From Bacteroidota bacterium (GTDB lineage Bacteria > Bacteroidota > Bacteroidia > Cytophagales > Cyclobacteriaceae), in contig JACZXH010000023.1 in assembly GCA_022571715.1 (NCBI GenBank), forward strand, positions 1 through 43,543: DNA of 43,543 nucleotides, written 5' to 3'. Position 1 is the stretch's first letter, and each line of letters starts with the position of its first letter. The translations under genes and the position numbers were made by a program. The notes beneath the pieces were generated by a model. That model was not told where the DNA came from, searched no databases, and saw only the letters and a program-made list of their open reading frames with translations. Positions 16,035 to 24,862 of the stretch are shown here, one piece after another.

Positions 16035-18257
16035 CTAATTACCCTCTTTAAACTTTTTAAATTTCGAATCAGTTTCACGTTTAGGGAAATAATTGTCTTC
16101 CACATTTGTATCGGCTGTTTCAAGATGCGGGTCAATGGTTATGTTTACGACCTCCTTGTCTTTAGTGAACACTTTGGTAACCTGCTCTTCGTTGTACCGC
16201 CAGATTTCTGCAGGAATTTGTTCAATTTCTGTTGTACCGTCCTTGTAGGTCCATTCGATTATTACCGGCGTCACCAACCCGCCCGTGTTTTTCAATGTCA
16301 CTTCGTACATATTCTTACCTGCAAGTATGGCGCGTACTTCATCATCGTTAATAGTGTTTCTGAATTCACCGTAAAACCCGGGATTTGTATCGGTAATGGT
16401 AATAAGTTCGTATCCATTACTGAAGTCGGTATAATTACCGTCTTCGTCCAGGTTTGAAGGGTTTTCGATTTTACCTTTCTGTGTGCGCCCTTCCAGTGCC
16501 GTTTCGGTATCCCTTATTTTATACCATTTTACATTTTCCACGGTCACGTCCACATGATCGATACCAAAAAACCAGCCTCTCCAGAACCAGTCGAGGTCAA
16601 CAGCAGAGGCGTCTTCCATAGTACGGAAAAAATCGGCAGGCTCTGGATGTTTAAAAGCCCAGCGTTGTGCATAGGTTTTGAACGCTTTGTCAAAAAGTTC
16701 AGGTCCCATTACAGTTTCTCTGAGAATGTTCATTGCCGTAGCCGGTTTGGCATATGCATTGTTTCCGAATTGAAGTAACTGCTCCGAGTTTGTCATGATG
16801 GGACGGATATTACTTTTGTCCCCTTTCATATACCGCACAATGTTTTTAGCCGGACCTCTTCTCGATGGAAAATTTTCATATTTCTCCACTTCGGTGCGAT
16901 ATTGTAAAAATGTATTCAGGCCTTCGTCCATCCAGGTCCATTGACGCTCATCCGAATTGATGATCATTGGAAAGAAATTGTGACCCACTTCATGAATGAT
17001 AACCCCGATCATCCGGTTTTTGGTGCCTTCTGAAAAGGTACCATCCGAATTGGGACGACCAAAATTGAAGCATATCATCGGATATTCCATTCCGATACTG
17101 GCTGCGTGAACGGATATGGCTTTGGGATATGGATAATCTATAGTGTATTTTGAATAGGTTTCGAGTGTATTTTTAACTGCAATAGTTGATTCCTGTTCCC
17201 ACAGTGGATTTCCTTCTTTCGGATAATACGACATGGCAAGAGGTGTACGGCTTCCCACATTCACTGCCATTGCATCCCAGATAAATTTCCGGGATGAGGC
17301 AAAAGCAAAATCCCTGACATTTTCAGCTTTGAAATGCCATGTACTCTTACTGGTCACCGGCGATTTTTCTTTCACTTCGGCTTCTTTCTGTGTTACAATG
17401 ATCACAGGCTTTTCAAAGCTGTTTTTTGCCTCTTCGAATCGTTTTTCCTGTTCTTTTGTTAATACTTCTTTGGGGTTTTGAAGTATGCCGGTAGCGCCAA
17501 CCACATGGTCAGAAGGTACGGTAATTTTTACATCATAATTGCCAAAAGTAAGTGCAAATTCGCCGCGTCCGAGAAATTGCTTGTTTTGCCAACCTTCAAC
17601 ATCACTGTACACGGCCATTCGGGGAAACCATTGGGCGATGGTGTATAGGTAATTTCCGTCTTCTTCGAAAAATTCCATCCCACCTCTTCCGCGAATAAGC
17701 ATCCGGTCGTTGATATTATACCACCAGTCGATTGAAAATGCCACTTTGTCACCAGGTTTTAATTCCTGGTCGAGGTCGATACGCATCATGGTTTTGTTGA
17801 TAGTGTAAGTTAGTCCGATTCCGGTAGCACTCTTTACCGCGGTGATCCGGAATCCACCGTCGTATCCGGTTACTGTGGTATTACCCATGGCCATAAAATA
17901 TGCCGGAACAGAATCGCCACGTATCGTCGAGGTCCTCACCAATGGAGAATCTGAGTCTTTTGCACGTATGTTTTGATCGAGTTGCACCCAAATATAACTC
18001 AGCGGATCAGGTGACTGGTTAAAATAAGTGATTGTTTCCGATCCTCTGATTGTCTGATTATCATCGTTAAGCTCTAATTCGATTACATAATCGGCTCGCT
18101 GTTGCCAGTAGGCAGGTCCGGGAGCTCCTGAGGCCGAACGGTATTCATTTGGCGTAGGAAGCATGGTTCCGAGTTGTTCAAATTTTTTACCCCATTCCTG
18201 TGCCCATAAATCCTGTCCGGAAAGGACTACCAGAATTGTTAAAATCAATCTTTTCAT
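16035..18257 (-). CDS. M1-family aminopeptidase-like metallopeptidase, exported
   Basis: This 740-residue protein has a signal peptide (residues 1-19, ending LWAQ) and the full M1 zinc motif. HEVGH gives ligands His422 and His426 with catalytic Glu423, and Glu445 in WTWMDEGLN is the third ligand, at the correct HExxH-x18-E spacing. The N-terminal part is the beta-saddle domain (ADYVIELELNDDNQTIRGSETITYF, with the expected M1 pattern). The C-terminal half is a beta-rich region with an Ig-like domain. The family usually has a GxMEN substrate motif; the corresponding segment here reads ASIGMEYPMICF, which suggests altered amino-terminal recognition. It lies 58 bp after the HupE-like gene and is probably cotranscribed with it. 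Confidence 0.9.
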   Translation of the reverse strand: MKRLILTILVVLSGQDLWAQEWGKKFEQLGTMLPTPNEYRSASGAPGPAYWQQRADYVIELELNDDNQTIRGSETITYFNQSPDPLSYIWVQLDQNIRAKDSDSPLVRTSTIRGDSVPAYFMAMGNTTVTGYDGGFRITAVKSATGIGLTYTINKTMMRIDLDQELKPGDKVAFSIDWWYNINDRMLIRGRGGMEFFEEDGNYLYTIAQWFPRMAVYSDVEGWQNKQFLGRGEFALTFGNYDVKITVPSDHVVGATGILQNPKEVLTKEQEKRFEEAKNSFEKPVIIVTQKEAEVKEKSPVTSKSTWHFKAENVRDFAFASSRKFIWDAMAVNVGSRTPLAMSYYPKEGNPLWEQESTIAVKNTLETYSKYTIDYPYPKAISVHAASIGMEYPMICFNFGRPNSDGTFSEGTKNRMIGVIIHEVGHNFFPMIINSDERQWTWMDEGLNTFLQYRTEVEKYENFPSRRGPAKNIVRYMKGDKSNIRPIMTNSEQLLQFGNNAYAKPATAMNILRETVMGPELFDKAFKTYAQRWAFKHPEPADFFRTMEDASAVDLDWFWRGWFFGIDHVDVTVENVKWYKIRDTETALEGRTQKGKIENPSNLDEDGNYTDFSNGYELITITDTNPGFYGEFRNTINDDEVRAILAGKNMYEVTLKNTGGLVTPVIIEWTYKDGTTEIEQIPAEIWRYNEEQVTKVFTKDKEVVNITIDPHLETADTNVEDNYFPKRETDSKFKKFKEGN

Positions 18258-18315
18258 TTTATTTATTTTTTATTTGGATGTTTGTTACTTATTGTATGTA
18301 AAGTCATTTTCATAG

Positions 18316-18900
18316 TTACCAGAATTTATTATCAGCCATCATCGTAAATGCAATCCCAATAATAGCCGAAGAAATCACAAGCCTCCAGTCTCTCCTGCTG
18401 ATCCGAAAAATATCAATAAAAATAAACGTAATTAGCAAGAAAAATGATACAACTATTATCTGACCTGCTTCTAAACCAATATTAAAGGCAAATAACTGGG
18501 TAAAGATGGATTCGTCTTTTCCAAGTAAGGCCCGCAAATAATTCGAAAATCCCATACCGTGTATAAATCCGAAAAATAAGGCTAAAATATAATTAGTTTG
18601 TATTTTACTTCGACGGATCGTGTTGGTACGGCTGAAAATATTAGATACAGCGGTGAGAAGAATAGTTACAGGGATCAGGAACTCGATCAGTGCCGTGTTT
18701 ACACGTATTACATTGAGAGTGGCTAGCCCCAGAGTAATGGAATGGCCTATGGTAAAGGCCGTAACAAGAATCAGTACTTTTTTCCAATCGCCGAATACGA
18801 ATACAGTACACAACGCAATTACAAACATAATATGGTCATACCCTCTTGGATCCAGGATATGCTCCATCCCCAGTTCGAAATACAACCTAAATTCTCCCAT
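18316..18900 (-). CDS. HupE/UreJ family membrane protein
   Basis: This 194-residue integral membrane protein has about six hydrophobic segments. Family signatures are ILDPRGYDHIMFVIALCTVF (about 15-34), AFTIGHSITLGLATL (about 48-62) and FFGFIHGMGFSNYLRALL (about 109-126). The histidines in these three stretches could bind metal. HupE and UreJ proteins are proposed nickel or cobalt permeases for hydrogenase and urease; no such enzyme gene is in the window. Larger family members carry an N-terminal extracytoplasmic domain which is absent here. The divergent DUF6702 gene, 66 bp away, may supply a related domain as a separate protein. The M1 peptidase gene is downstream on the same strand. Confidence 0.88.
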   Translation of the reverse strand: MGEFRLYFELGMEHILDPRGYDHIMFVIALCTVFVFGDWKKVLILVTAFTIGHSITLGLATLNVIRVNTALIEFLIPVTILLTAVSNIFSRTNTIRRSKIQTNYILALFFGFIHGMGFSNYLRALLGKDESIFTQLFAFNIGLEAGQIIVVSFFLLITFIFIDIFRISRRDWRLVISSAIIGIAFTMMADNKFW

Positions 18901-18940
18901 TCAAAACTTCAAAAAATATCGGAATGTAATGATAATACTA

Positions 18941-18948
18941 TAATTTTG
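18941..18948 (+). promoter_or_regulatory. Possible -7 promoter element (TAATTTTG) of the DUF6702 gene
   Basis: TAATTTTG matches TAnnTTTG exactly and lies 18 bp before the ATG at 18967. No -33 TTG is seen at the expected spacing, so support is limited to the position and the match. Confidence 0.3.
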
Positions 18949-18966
18949 GAATCACTTTAGTACAAT

Positions 18967-19461
18967 ATGATGACTGGCGCTATTATTTGGTTACTGGTAA
19001 TAACTAACTACAATGTCCATCCTTTTCACATCAGTGTGTGTGAAATAGAACATAATGCGGACGAAAAAATCCTCCAGATCACACATCATATCTTTTTGGA
19101 CGACCTGGAAGATGCTCTTAACGAAAAATACAACACGAGGATGGATATTATCCATCCAAAAGACAGAAGTGAAAGGGACCGCATGGTAAAAGAGTATGTA
19201 ACAGCGAATTTTTTTGTAGAAGTGGATGGAAGGCAAAAGGGATTGATTTACCTGGGTCATGAGATTGAAGAAGATGCTATTTACTGTTATATATCTGTGC
19301 CTGGAATAAAAAAGATGAAAAATATAAAAGTTACAAATACCATTCTGATAGAAAAGTTTGACGACCAGGTCAATCTAGTACATGTGCAATATAAGGGCGA
19401 AATCAAAAGCATGAAACTGGGGAAGTCTTATATATCAGACTTAATCATTTATATCGAATAA
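18967..19461 (+). CDS. DUF6702 family protein
   Basis: This 164-residue protein has a short hydrophobic N-terminus (MMTGAIIWLLVITNYNV) that may act as a signal peptide. HPFHISVCEIEHNADEKILQ and HHIFLDDLEDALNEKY follow, which together are the recognisable start of DUF6702 proteins of Bacteroidota. The function is unknown. The His-Pro-x-His beginning of the mature protein could bind metal. It is divergent from the HupE-like and M1 genes, an arrangement I recall from other Bacteroidota; that memory needs checking. An ATG at 18970 is an equally possible start. Confidence 0.75.
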   Translation: MMTGAIIWLLVITNYNVHPFHISVCEIEHNADEKILQITHHIFLDDLEDALNEKYNTRMDIIHPKDRSERDRMVKEYVTANFFVEVDGRQKGLIYLGHEIEEDAIYCYISVPGIKKMKNIKVTNTILIEKFDDQVNLVHVQYKGEIKSMKLGKSYISDLIIYIE

Positions 19462-19567
19462 GCGCGCTATTTATGTTCTGTACCTCATTAATATTTTCAG
19501 TAAGGAGCAGGACATCTTCAGGTGAATGATCCCAATTTTATCAGGGCTAAATTTCTGCATATCTGTT

Positions 19568-20146
19568 TTAAGCAAAGCTAAATTCTTTGTGGATTTCCCA
19601 GAATTTTCCATCGTGTTTCAACAGAACGATTGCTTTTACTTCAAATTCCCCGCTGAATTTTCTTGAAGCGAATTCCTTCCAGGCAGTCACAAAAGCCGGT
19701 CGCTGAAGATCCCTGAAGGCAACTGTAATATGAGGATGGAAAGCTCTGCCCTTGTACGCGGCATTATCAAGTTTAAGTGTTTCCCTTGCCATGAGAACCA
19801 GCCTTTTCTGAAGCTGATCCAACTCGCTGGACGGTCGAACATGAATGTAAATGACCCGGGGCGCAAAGGCGCCAAAATTTTCAAGACTTAGGTTAAAAGG
19901 TTGCCTGCCTATTGAAAAACTGGCTAAGGCATTAAAAAGATCGTTTTCTCTGTCTTCCCACCATCTGAAGGGCATATGCAAAGTGACATGCGGCGGTGAG
20001 CGGAGCGCGTGTCCGGAGTCGTAATGTAAAGTCATGTACTGCTTTATCTTCGTAACCTCATCTCTTAAAGGAAATCCGGGCACAACCGCGATAAAATAAA
20101 GCGGTGGAAGTAATTTCTTTTTTTTATTTTTTACGGTACTATCCAC
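19568..20146 (-). CDS. 2'-5' RNA ligase/2H phosphoesterase family protein
   Basis: This 192-residue cytoplasmic protein has the two HxT motifs of the 2H phosphoesterase superfamily: HVTLHMPF (His53, Thr55) and FHPHITVAFRD (His139, Thr141). The order and spacing fit a single-domain LigT/ThpR-like enzyme. These act on 2',3'-cyclic phosphates or 2'-5' linked RNA ends; the exact substrate is unknown. The start is a GTG at 20146, chosen because it is the start of the open frame and gives an N-terminus with a short Lys-rich leader (NKKKKLLPPLYFIAVVPG). The nearest ATG would be inside the domain. It is convergent with the DUF6702 gene, with a 106-bp spacer that lacks an obvious terminator. Confidence 0.88.
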   Translation of the reverse strand: MDSTVKNKKKKLLPPLYFIAVVPGFPLRDEVTKIKQYMTLHYDSGHALRSPPHVTLHMPFRWWEDRENDLFNALASFSIGRQPFNLSLENFGAFAPRVIYIHVRPSSELDQLQKRLVLMARETLKLDNAAYKGRAFHPHITVAFRDLQRPAFVTAWKEFASRKFSGEFEVKAIVLLKHDGKFWEIHKEFSFA

Positions 20147-20651
20147 ACAGAATCAAACAATAAACTTCATGCTTAAATATAATAAAACCATAGCTGCTAA
20201 CATACGTTAATTAAATTTGCGTCATTATCTTATTTGATCTTTCAATTCATTTTATCCATGTGGCTAAAACCCACCCACAGGATATTAATCCTAGAATTGT
20301 CATTAGATTTTGTTACGAAAACTCTAAGTTGATTTGCATCAGGTGCTTCCTCAGAAAGGATGCTAATTCAGTTACATACAACGTTAGCTACAAATACCGA
20401 CTATCGGACATCTAAATTGTTTCTGTTAAAACCTAAAAATTAATAACTACAAGGCGGGTATCACTCCTGATTGGGAATATATTCAGGAATACGGGTTCTG
20501 GTAGAAAAACCGTATCGAAGAATTAGTACTCTTGGAATATTTTACCGAACATTTTTAAGAGAAATTTATAATAATTTTTAACCAAATAATTAGATATGAA
20601 TGTCGAAATATCTAATTTTAGTACTTGGTTTTCAATATTTGATTTTTTACG
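20147..20651. other. 505-bp spacer upstream of nrdJ with possible decayed coding sequence
   Basis: This AT-rich divergent spacer lies before nrdJ. No cobalamin riboswitch consensus (a B12 box) was recognised. Two short stretches read like damaged protein-coding sequence: a 51-codon frame from GTG 20260 to 20415, and a frame at 20427-20558 broken by TAG at 20502, with ITPDWEYIQEYGFW before it and RIEELVLLEYFTEHF after it. Related short words AACATACGTTA (20200-20210) and ACATACAACGTTA (20374-20386) flank the first. Neither stretch matches a family I know. The 3' end holds the dyad listed separately. Confidence 0.4.
20580..20630. promoter_or_regulatory. Long dyad upstream of nrdJ (possible operator or leader hairpin)
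   Basis: AATTAGATAT (20588-20597) and ATATCTAATT (20608-20617) are perfect 10-bp inverted arms with a 10-nt loop. Outer arms AACCAA (20580-20585) and TTGGTT (20625-20630) are also complementary. The structure ends 21 bp before the nrdJ ATG. Its position fits an operator or a 5' leader hairpin. It does not resemble the NrdR box consensus that I remember. Confidence 0.55.
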
Positions 20652-23291
20652 ATGGTTACGAAAAAAAGGACTCCCCGCTACCAGATTACACTTGATTTCG
20701 ACAATCCCGGGAGCGTAAAACCTCTTGAAAGACCAAAATCAGACACGGAGCTGAAAGTACCGGTTCAGGAAACACCCCTTACCTCATATCCCAGGGAAGA
20801 GGTATTTGAGAAGACTATAGCCTATTTCAATGGTGACAGTCTTGCTGCAAACGTATGGATCAATAAATATGCACTGAAAGACAGTGGAGGGAATATTTAT
20901 GAACGTACCCCCAACGACATGCACTGGAGAATGGCACGCGAACTGGCCAGAATTGAAAAAAAATATCCCAATCCAGTCAGTGGTGAGGAGTTGTACAAGT
21001 TGCTTAAAGGGTTTAAATACATCGTGCCTCAGGGTGGCCCCATGTCGGGTATCGGAAACAATTTTCAATACGCATCTTTATCGAATTGTTTTGTAATCGG
21101 GCCCGGTGACCATTCTGACAGTTACGGATCTATTATGATGGCTGATGAGGAGCAGGTGCAACTGATGAAGCGACGTGGCGGGGTTGGCCATGATCTTACA
21201 CACATACGACCGAAAGGATCGCCTGTTTTGAACAGCGCACTCACTTCTACAGGTGTGGTACCATTTATGGAACGGTACTCTAACACAACCCGTGAAGTAG
21301 CCCAAGATGGGCGGCGTGGAGCTCTGATGCTTTCTATAAGTATTGAGCATCCGGATGCAGGATTATTTATCGATGCCAAAACCGATAAAACCAAAGTCAC
21401 AGGGGCAAATGTATCTCTACGGATCACGGATGATTTTATGGAGGCGGTCGTGAATGACCGGCAGTACACTCAAAAATTTCCTGTAGGCGCCCGTACTCCG
21501 AAATACGAAAAGCAGATCAGCGCCAAAGATTTATGGGCCAGAATTATACATAATGCATGGGCATCGGCTGAGCCTGGAATTCTGTTCTGGGATACGATCA
21601 TTAAAGAATCAGTTCCCGATTGCTACAGGGAATCCGGATTTGAAACCGTATCTACCAATCCGTGTGGAGAAATCCCGCTTTGTCCATACGATTCATGCCG
21701 TCTGGTTGCAGTAAATCTTTACAGTTATGTTGAAGATCCCTTTACAGAAAAAGCAGCATTTAATTTTGAGAAGTTCAGACAGCACATCCGGATCGCACAG
21801 AGAATCATGGACGATATTATCGATCTCGAACTAGAAAAAATAGATGCGATCATAGAAAAGATAAGAAGGGACCCCGAGCCGGAAGAGATAAAACGGAATG
21901 AATTGAAACTATGGGAAAAGATACGTAGTAAGTGTATAGAAGGGCGGCGTACCGGATTAGGTATAACGGCCGAAGGTGATATGCTGGCAGCGCTTTCGCT
22001 CCGGTATGGATGTTCCGAGGCAATTGAAATGGCTGTGGAGGTGCAGAAAACACTTGCTCTGACGGCGTACGGGTCTTCGGTTGAAATGGCTTCCGAACGT
22101 GGTGCATTTCCGGTGTACGATAAGGAAAAGGAAGCAAACAATCCTTTCATAAACCGAATCAGAGAGGCAGATCCGAAGCTATTCGAGCGGATGGAAAAGA
22201 ACGGCAGAAGAAATATTGCCCTGCTTACAATTGCGCCGACAGGTACGACCTCTATCATGACCCAGACTACTTCAGGTGTCGAACCCGTATTCAATATTTC
22301 TTATAAAAGAAGGAAAAAGATTAATCCCACAGAAGAAAATGCAAATGTTTCGTTTACGGATGAATCGGGTGATACCTGGGAGGAGTATTTTGTATTCCAT
22401 CCAAAGTTTGAAACCTGGCTCAGAATTAAGGGATATGATGATTCCATTGCCACAATGTCCGAGGAAAAACTGACATATCTTATCGAGCAGTCCCCATATC
22501 ATCAGGCAACGTCGGCCGATATCGACTGGATCAGTAAAGTGGAAATGCAGGGGAAACTTCAGAAATGGGTAGATCACTCCATTTCTGTAACGGTGAATGT
22601 TCCTAAGGATACCAAAGAAGAAGTGATCAACGAAATTTACCTGCAAGGATGGAAAAACGGCTGCAAAGGCGTTACGGTTTACAGAGAAGGATCAAGAGAC
22701 GGTGTGTTGATTTCGAATGAACCAACGAGCGAGTTGTTCAGCGAAACTACGGCTCCCAAACGGCCTAAGATAATCGAAGCCAAGGTGATCCGTTTCAACA
22801 ATAATGAAGAAAAATGGATTGCGGTGATCGGACTGCTTAATGACAAGCCGTATGAAATTTTTACAGGCAGCGCAGAGGACTCATTTGGTATTCCTGGATA
22901 TGTTGTGAAAGGTGAGGTTATCAAGAGTAAAATCGAAGAAAGTAAAAGCCGTTATGATTTCCGGTATAAGGACAGAGATGGATTCAATGTGACGATCGAA
23001 GGATTATCGAGGTCATTTGATCCCGAATTCTGGAATTATGCCCGGCTTATCTCCGGTATATTGCGTCATGGTATGCCACTTAAATATGTGATTAACATTG
23101 TCTCTAACCTGTATTTGAAAGAAGATTCTCTGAATACCTGGAAAAACGGAGTTGTCAGAGCATTGTCAAAACTTATTCCCGACGGCGTAAAACCGCTGGA
23201 TAATATTTGTAAATCCTGCGGGGCTGCTTCTCTGGTTTACGAGGAAGGTTGTCTTAACTGTAAAAGTTGCGGTTATTCGCAATGTGGGTAG
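20652..23291 (+). CDS. nrdJ: Vitamin B12-dependent (class II) ribonucleotide reductase
   Basis: This 879-residue enzyme converts ribonucleotides to deoxyribonucleotides using adenosylcobalamin to start the radical reaction, without needing oxygen. The catalytic set is present. NPCGEIP holds Asn336, the thiyl Cys338 and Glu340. Cys146 in LSNCFVIG and Cys349 in DSCRLV are the redox pair, with Cys338 and Cys349 separated by 11 residues as in the Thermotoga enzyme. PTGTTSIMTQTTSGVEPVF is the conserved phosphate-binding loop. The C-terminus has a zinc-ribbon-like CKSC...CLNCKSCGYSQCG. An N-terminal region of about 50 residues is poorly conserved. It is monocistronic; the next gene is convergent. 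Confidence 0.95.
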   Translation: MVTKKRTPRYQITLDFDNPGSVKPLERPKSDTELKVPVQETPLTSYPREEVFEKTIAYFNGDSLAANVWINKYALKDSGGNIYERTPNDMHWRMARELARIEKKYPNPVSGEELYKLLKGFKYIVPQGGPMSGIGNNFQYASLSNCFVIGPGDHSDSYGSIMMADEEQVQLMKRRGGVGHDLTHIRPKGSPVLNSALTSTGVVPFMERYSNTTREVAQDGRRGALMLSISIEHPDAGLFIDAKTDKTKVTGANVSLRITDDFMEAVVNDRQYTQKFPVGARTPKYEKQISAKDLWARIIHNAWASAEPGILFWDTIIKESVPDCYRESGFETVSTNPCGEIPLCPYDSCRLVAVNLYSYVEDPFTEKAAFNFEKFRQHIRIAQRIMDDIIDLELEKIDAIIEKIRRDPEPEEIKRNELKLWEKIRSKCIEGRRTGLGITAEGDMLAALSLRYGCSEAIEMAVEVQKTLALTAYGSSVEMASERGAFPVYDKEKEANNPFINRIREADPKLFERMEKNGRRNIALLTIAPTGTTSIMTQTTSGVEPVFNISYKRRKKINPTEENANVSFTDESGDTWEEYFVFHPKFETWLRIKGYDDSIATMSEEKLTYLIEQSPYHQATSADIDWISKVEMQGKLQKWVDHSISVTVNVPKDTKEEVINEIYLQGWKNGCKGVTVYREGSRDGVLISNEPTSELFSETTAPKRPKIIEAKVIRFNNNEEKWIAVIGLLNDKPYEIFTGSAEDSFGIPGYVVKGEVIKSKIEESKSRYDFRYKDRDGFNVTIEGLSRSFDPEFWNYARLISGILRHGMPLKYVINIVSNLYLKEDSLNTWKNGVVRALSKLIPDGVKPLDNICKSCGAASLVYEEGCLNCKSCGYSQCG

Positions 23292-23464
23292 GAGAGAGTA
23301 ATGACTAGTATTTTGTTGAGAAAATAAATCGAAATTTTCTAAAGGTCAGCTATTATTTTCAGGCCAACATTTTCACACACTCTGGCTATGCTATTCAATA
23401 TAGATAACCTAATGAAATGCATCCTGGCTTGATTTTGAAAACATAGCGTTTGTTTGAGATAATA

Positions 23465-24703
23465 TCAAAACTGACGACCTGACAATGAAATCACAGTATT
23501 TAGCAACACATTTGTACCGGCTATACAATCATCAGGACTGGAATACTCCTTTACGTTATGGCTGATCCCGTTTTTACTCGGAATGAAGATCATCGCTGCC
23601 GGACACACGCCTGCCATCAACTGGGCATCGTGTCCTGCGCCGCTTACCATTTTTTTTGTCGTATAACCAAGTGAACGTGCACTGTTTGTAATAGATGAAA
23701 CTACTCGTATTTCAAATATGACCGGATCAACACGTGTTAACGGCCTGATCTTAATTTCACAATTTTCGCCATACGAACACTCGTACGTAAATTTTTCCAA
23801 TTGAATTTCAGCCTTTTCAAGTATTTGTTTATCCGGACAGCGTATGTCAATGGAAATGGTTGCCTTACCTGCGATTACATTGATCAGGTTGGGCTCAAGT
23901 TCAATCAAGCCCGCTGTAGTACGTAATCCGGAGTATTTCCCCGCAAGCTGCCTGCAGTAGGCTGCAATTTGTGAGGCCACATATCCAGCGTCTTTTCTTA
24001 ATTCCATAGGAGTGGTTCCTGCATGGTTTGCTTCGCCGGTAATCACAAACCGGGTCCAGTATATTCCCTGAACAGACTCCACAATACCAATGGTAATTTG
24101 CTCTTTATCCAGCACAGGTCCCTGCTCAATGTGAAGTTCAACAAACGCGGCAGGCCTGAATAAGACCGGGTTTGTATTACCAAGATAACCGATCCGCTCA
24201 AGTTCTTCTTTCAGGATGGTATTGCTTTTTTTAAGATCGGTTGCATTCCAGGCTTTTTCGACACTTGTTTCGGCCGCAACCACCATGCTTCCCATCATAT
24301 CCGGGGCAAAGCGGGCGCCCTCTTCATTGGTAAAGTTGACCATGCATAATGGAATATTAGTAGTAAAATTCAAGTCATTTAATGTTTCCATAACTTCCAG
24401 TGCAGCCATTACGCCGAGGCTTCCGTCGAATCTGCCACCATACCCTACCGTATCAAGGTGCGAGCCAAATGCAACAGGTGCATTGTCTGTTTTTCCTTTG
24501 CGGCGTCCGTACATATTTCCAATTTTATCAATATCCACATCAAGACCGGCCTCAAGCATCCAAGTCTTCACCAGGTCACGGGCTTCTTTATCTTCATCTG
24601 TAAGCGATAACCTGTGAACTCCACTCTCGTTCACCGCTCCAATTTCCGCCATTTGTTCCATCCGGTTTAGCAACCTGCTTTCATTAATATTTTTGACATT
24701 CAT
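23465..24703 (-). CDS. M20-type Zn-dependent amidohydrolase (hydantoinase/carbamoylase family)
   Basis: This 412-residue dinuclear zinc enzyme is related to N-carbamoyl-L-amino-acid hydrolase, allantoate amidohydrolase and ureidoglycine hydrolases. Metal-binding motifs are GSHLDTVGYGGRFDGSLG (His82, Asp93), FTNEEGARF (Glu127/Glu128), LHIEQGPVLD (His191) and, near the C-terminus, SGAGHDAQLM. The dimerisation domain lies between, with NHAGTTPMELRKDAGY typical of the family. The substrate cannot be told from sequence alone. No purine or hydantoin pathway genes accompany it, so an amino-acid or pyrimidine salvage role is only a guess. It is convergent with nrdJ and divergent from the AsmA-like gene. 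No signal peptide is seen. Confidence 0.87.
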   Translation of the reverse strand: MNVKNINESRLLNRMEQMAEIGAVNESGVHRLSLTDEDKEARDLVKTWMLEAGLDVDIDKIGNMYGRRKGKTDNAPVAFGSHLDTVGYGGRFDGSLGVMAALEVMETLNDLNFTTNIPLCMVNFTNEEGARFAPDMMGSMVVAAETSVEKAWNATDLKKSNTILKEELERIGYLGNTNPVLFRPAAFVELHIEQGPVLDKEQITIGIVESVQGIYWTRFVITGEANHAGTTPMELRKDAGYVASQIAAYCRQLAGKYSGLRTTAGLIELEPNLINVIAGKATISIDIRCPDKQILEKAEIQLEKFTYECSYGENCEIKIRPLTRVDPVIFEIRVVSSITNSARSLGYTTKKMVSGAGHDAQLMAGVCPAAMIFIPSKNGISHNVKEYSSPDDCIAGTNVLLNTVISLSGRQF

Positions 24704-24862
24704 TATATTCAGGTTAATACAAAATCATACTTTCTTACTATCAACATGGAATTTACAATCAGGCTTCGAATCTTTCTCAACATAAAGGTTTTTTATTATT
24801 GGAAATAAAGGAGTAATTTTAGTGTTAAAATAACACAGAGGTCACTAAATATTCAACTGCAA

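Noticed and set aside
20193-20391. Integron attC sites
   Set aside because: The GTTA-containing words resemble attC cores loosely, but the core consensus is not met and no integrase or cassette array is visible.
20147-20651. Cobalamin riboswitch before nrdJ
   Set aside because: Considered because the enzyme needs B12, but no B12-box-like sequence was recognised.
21725-22294. 189-codon minus-strand frame
   Set aside because: Shadow of nrdJ; Ser/Ile-rich antisense translation without motifs.
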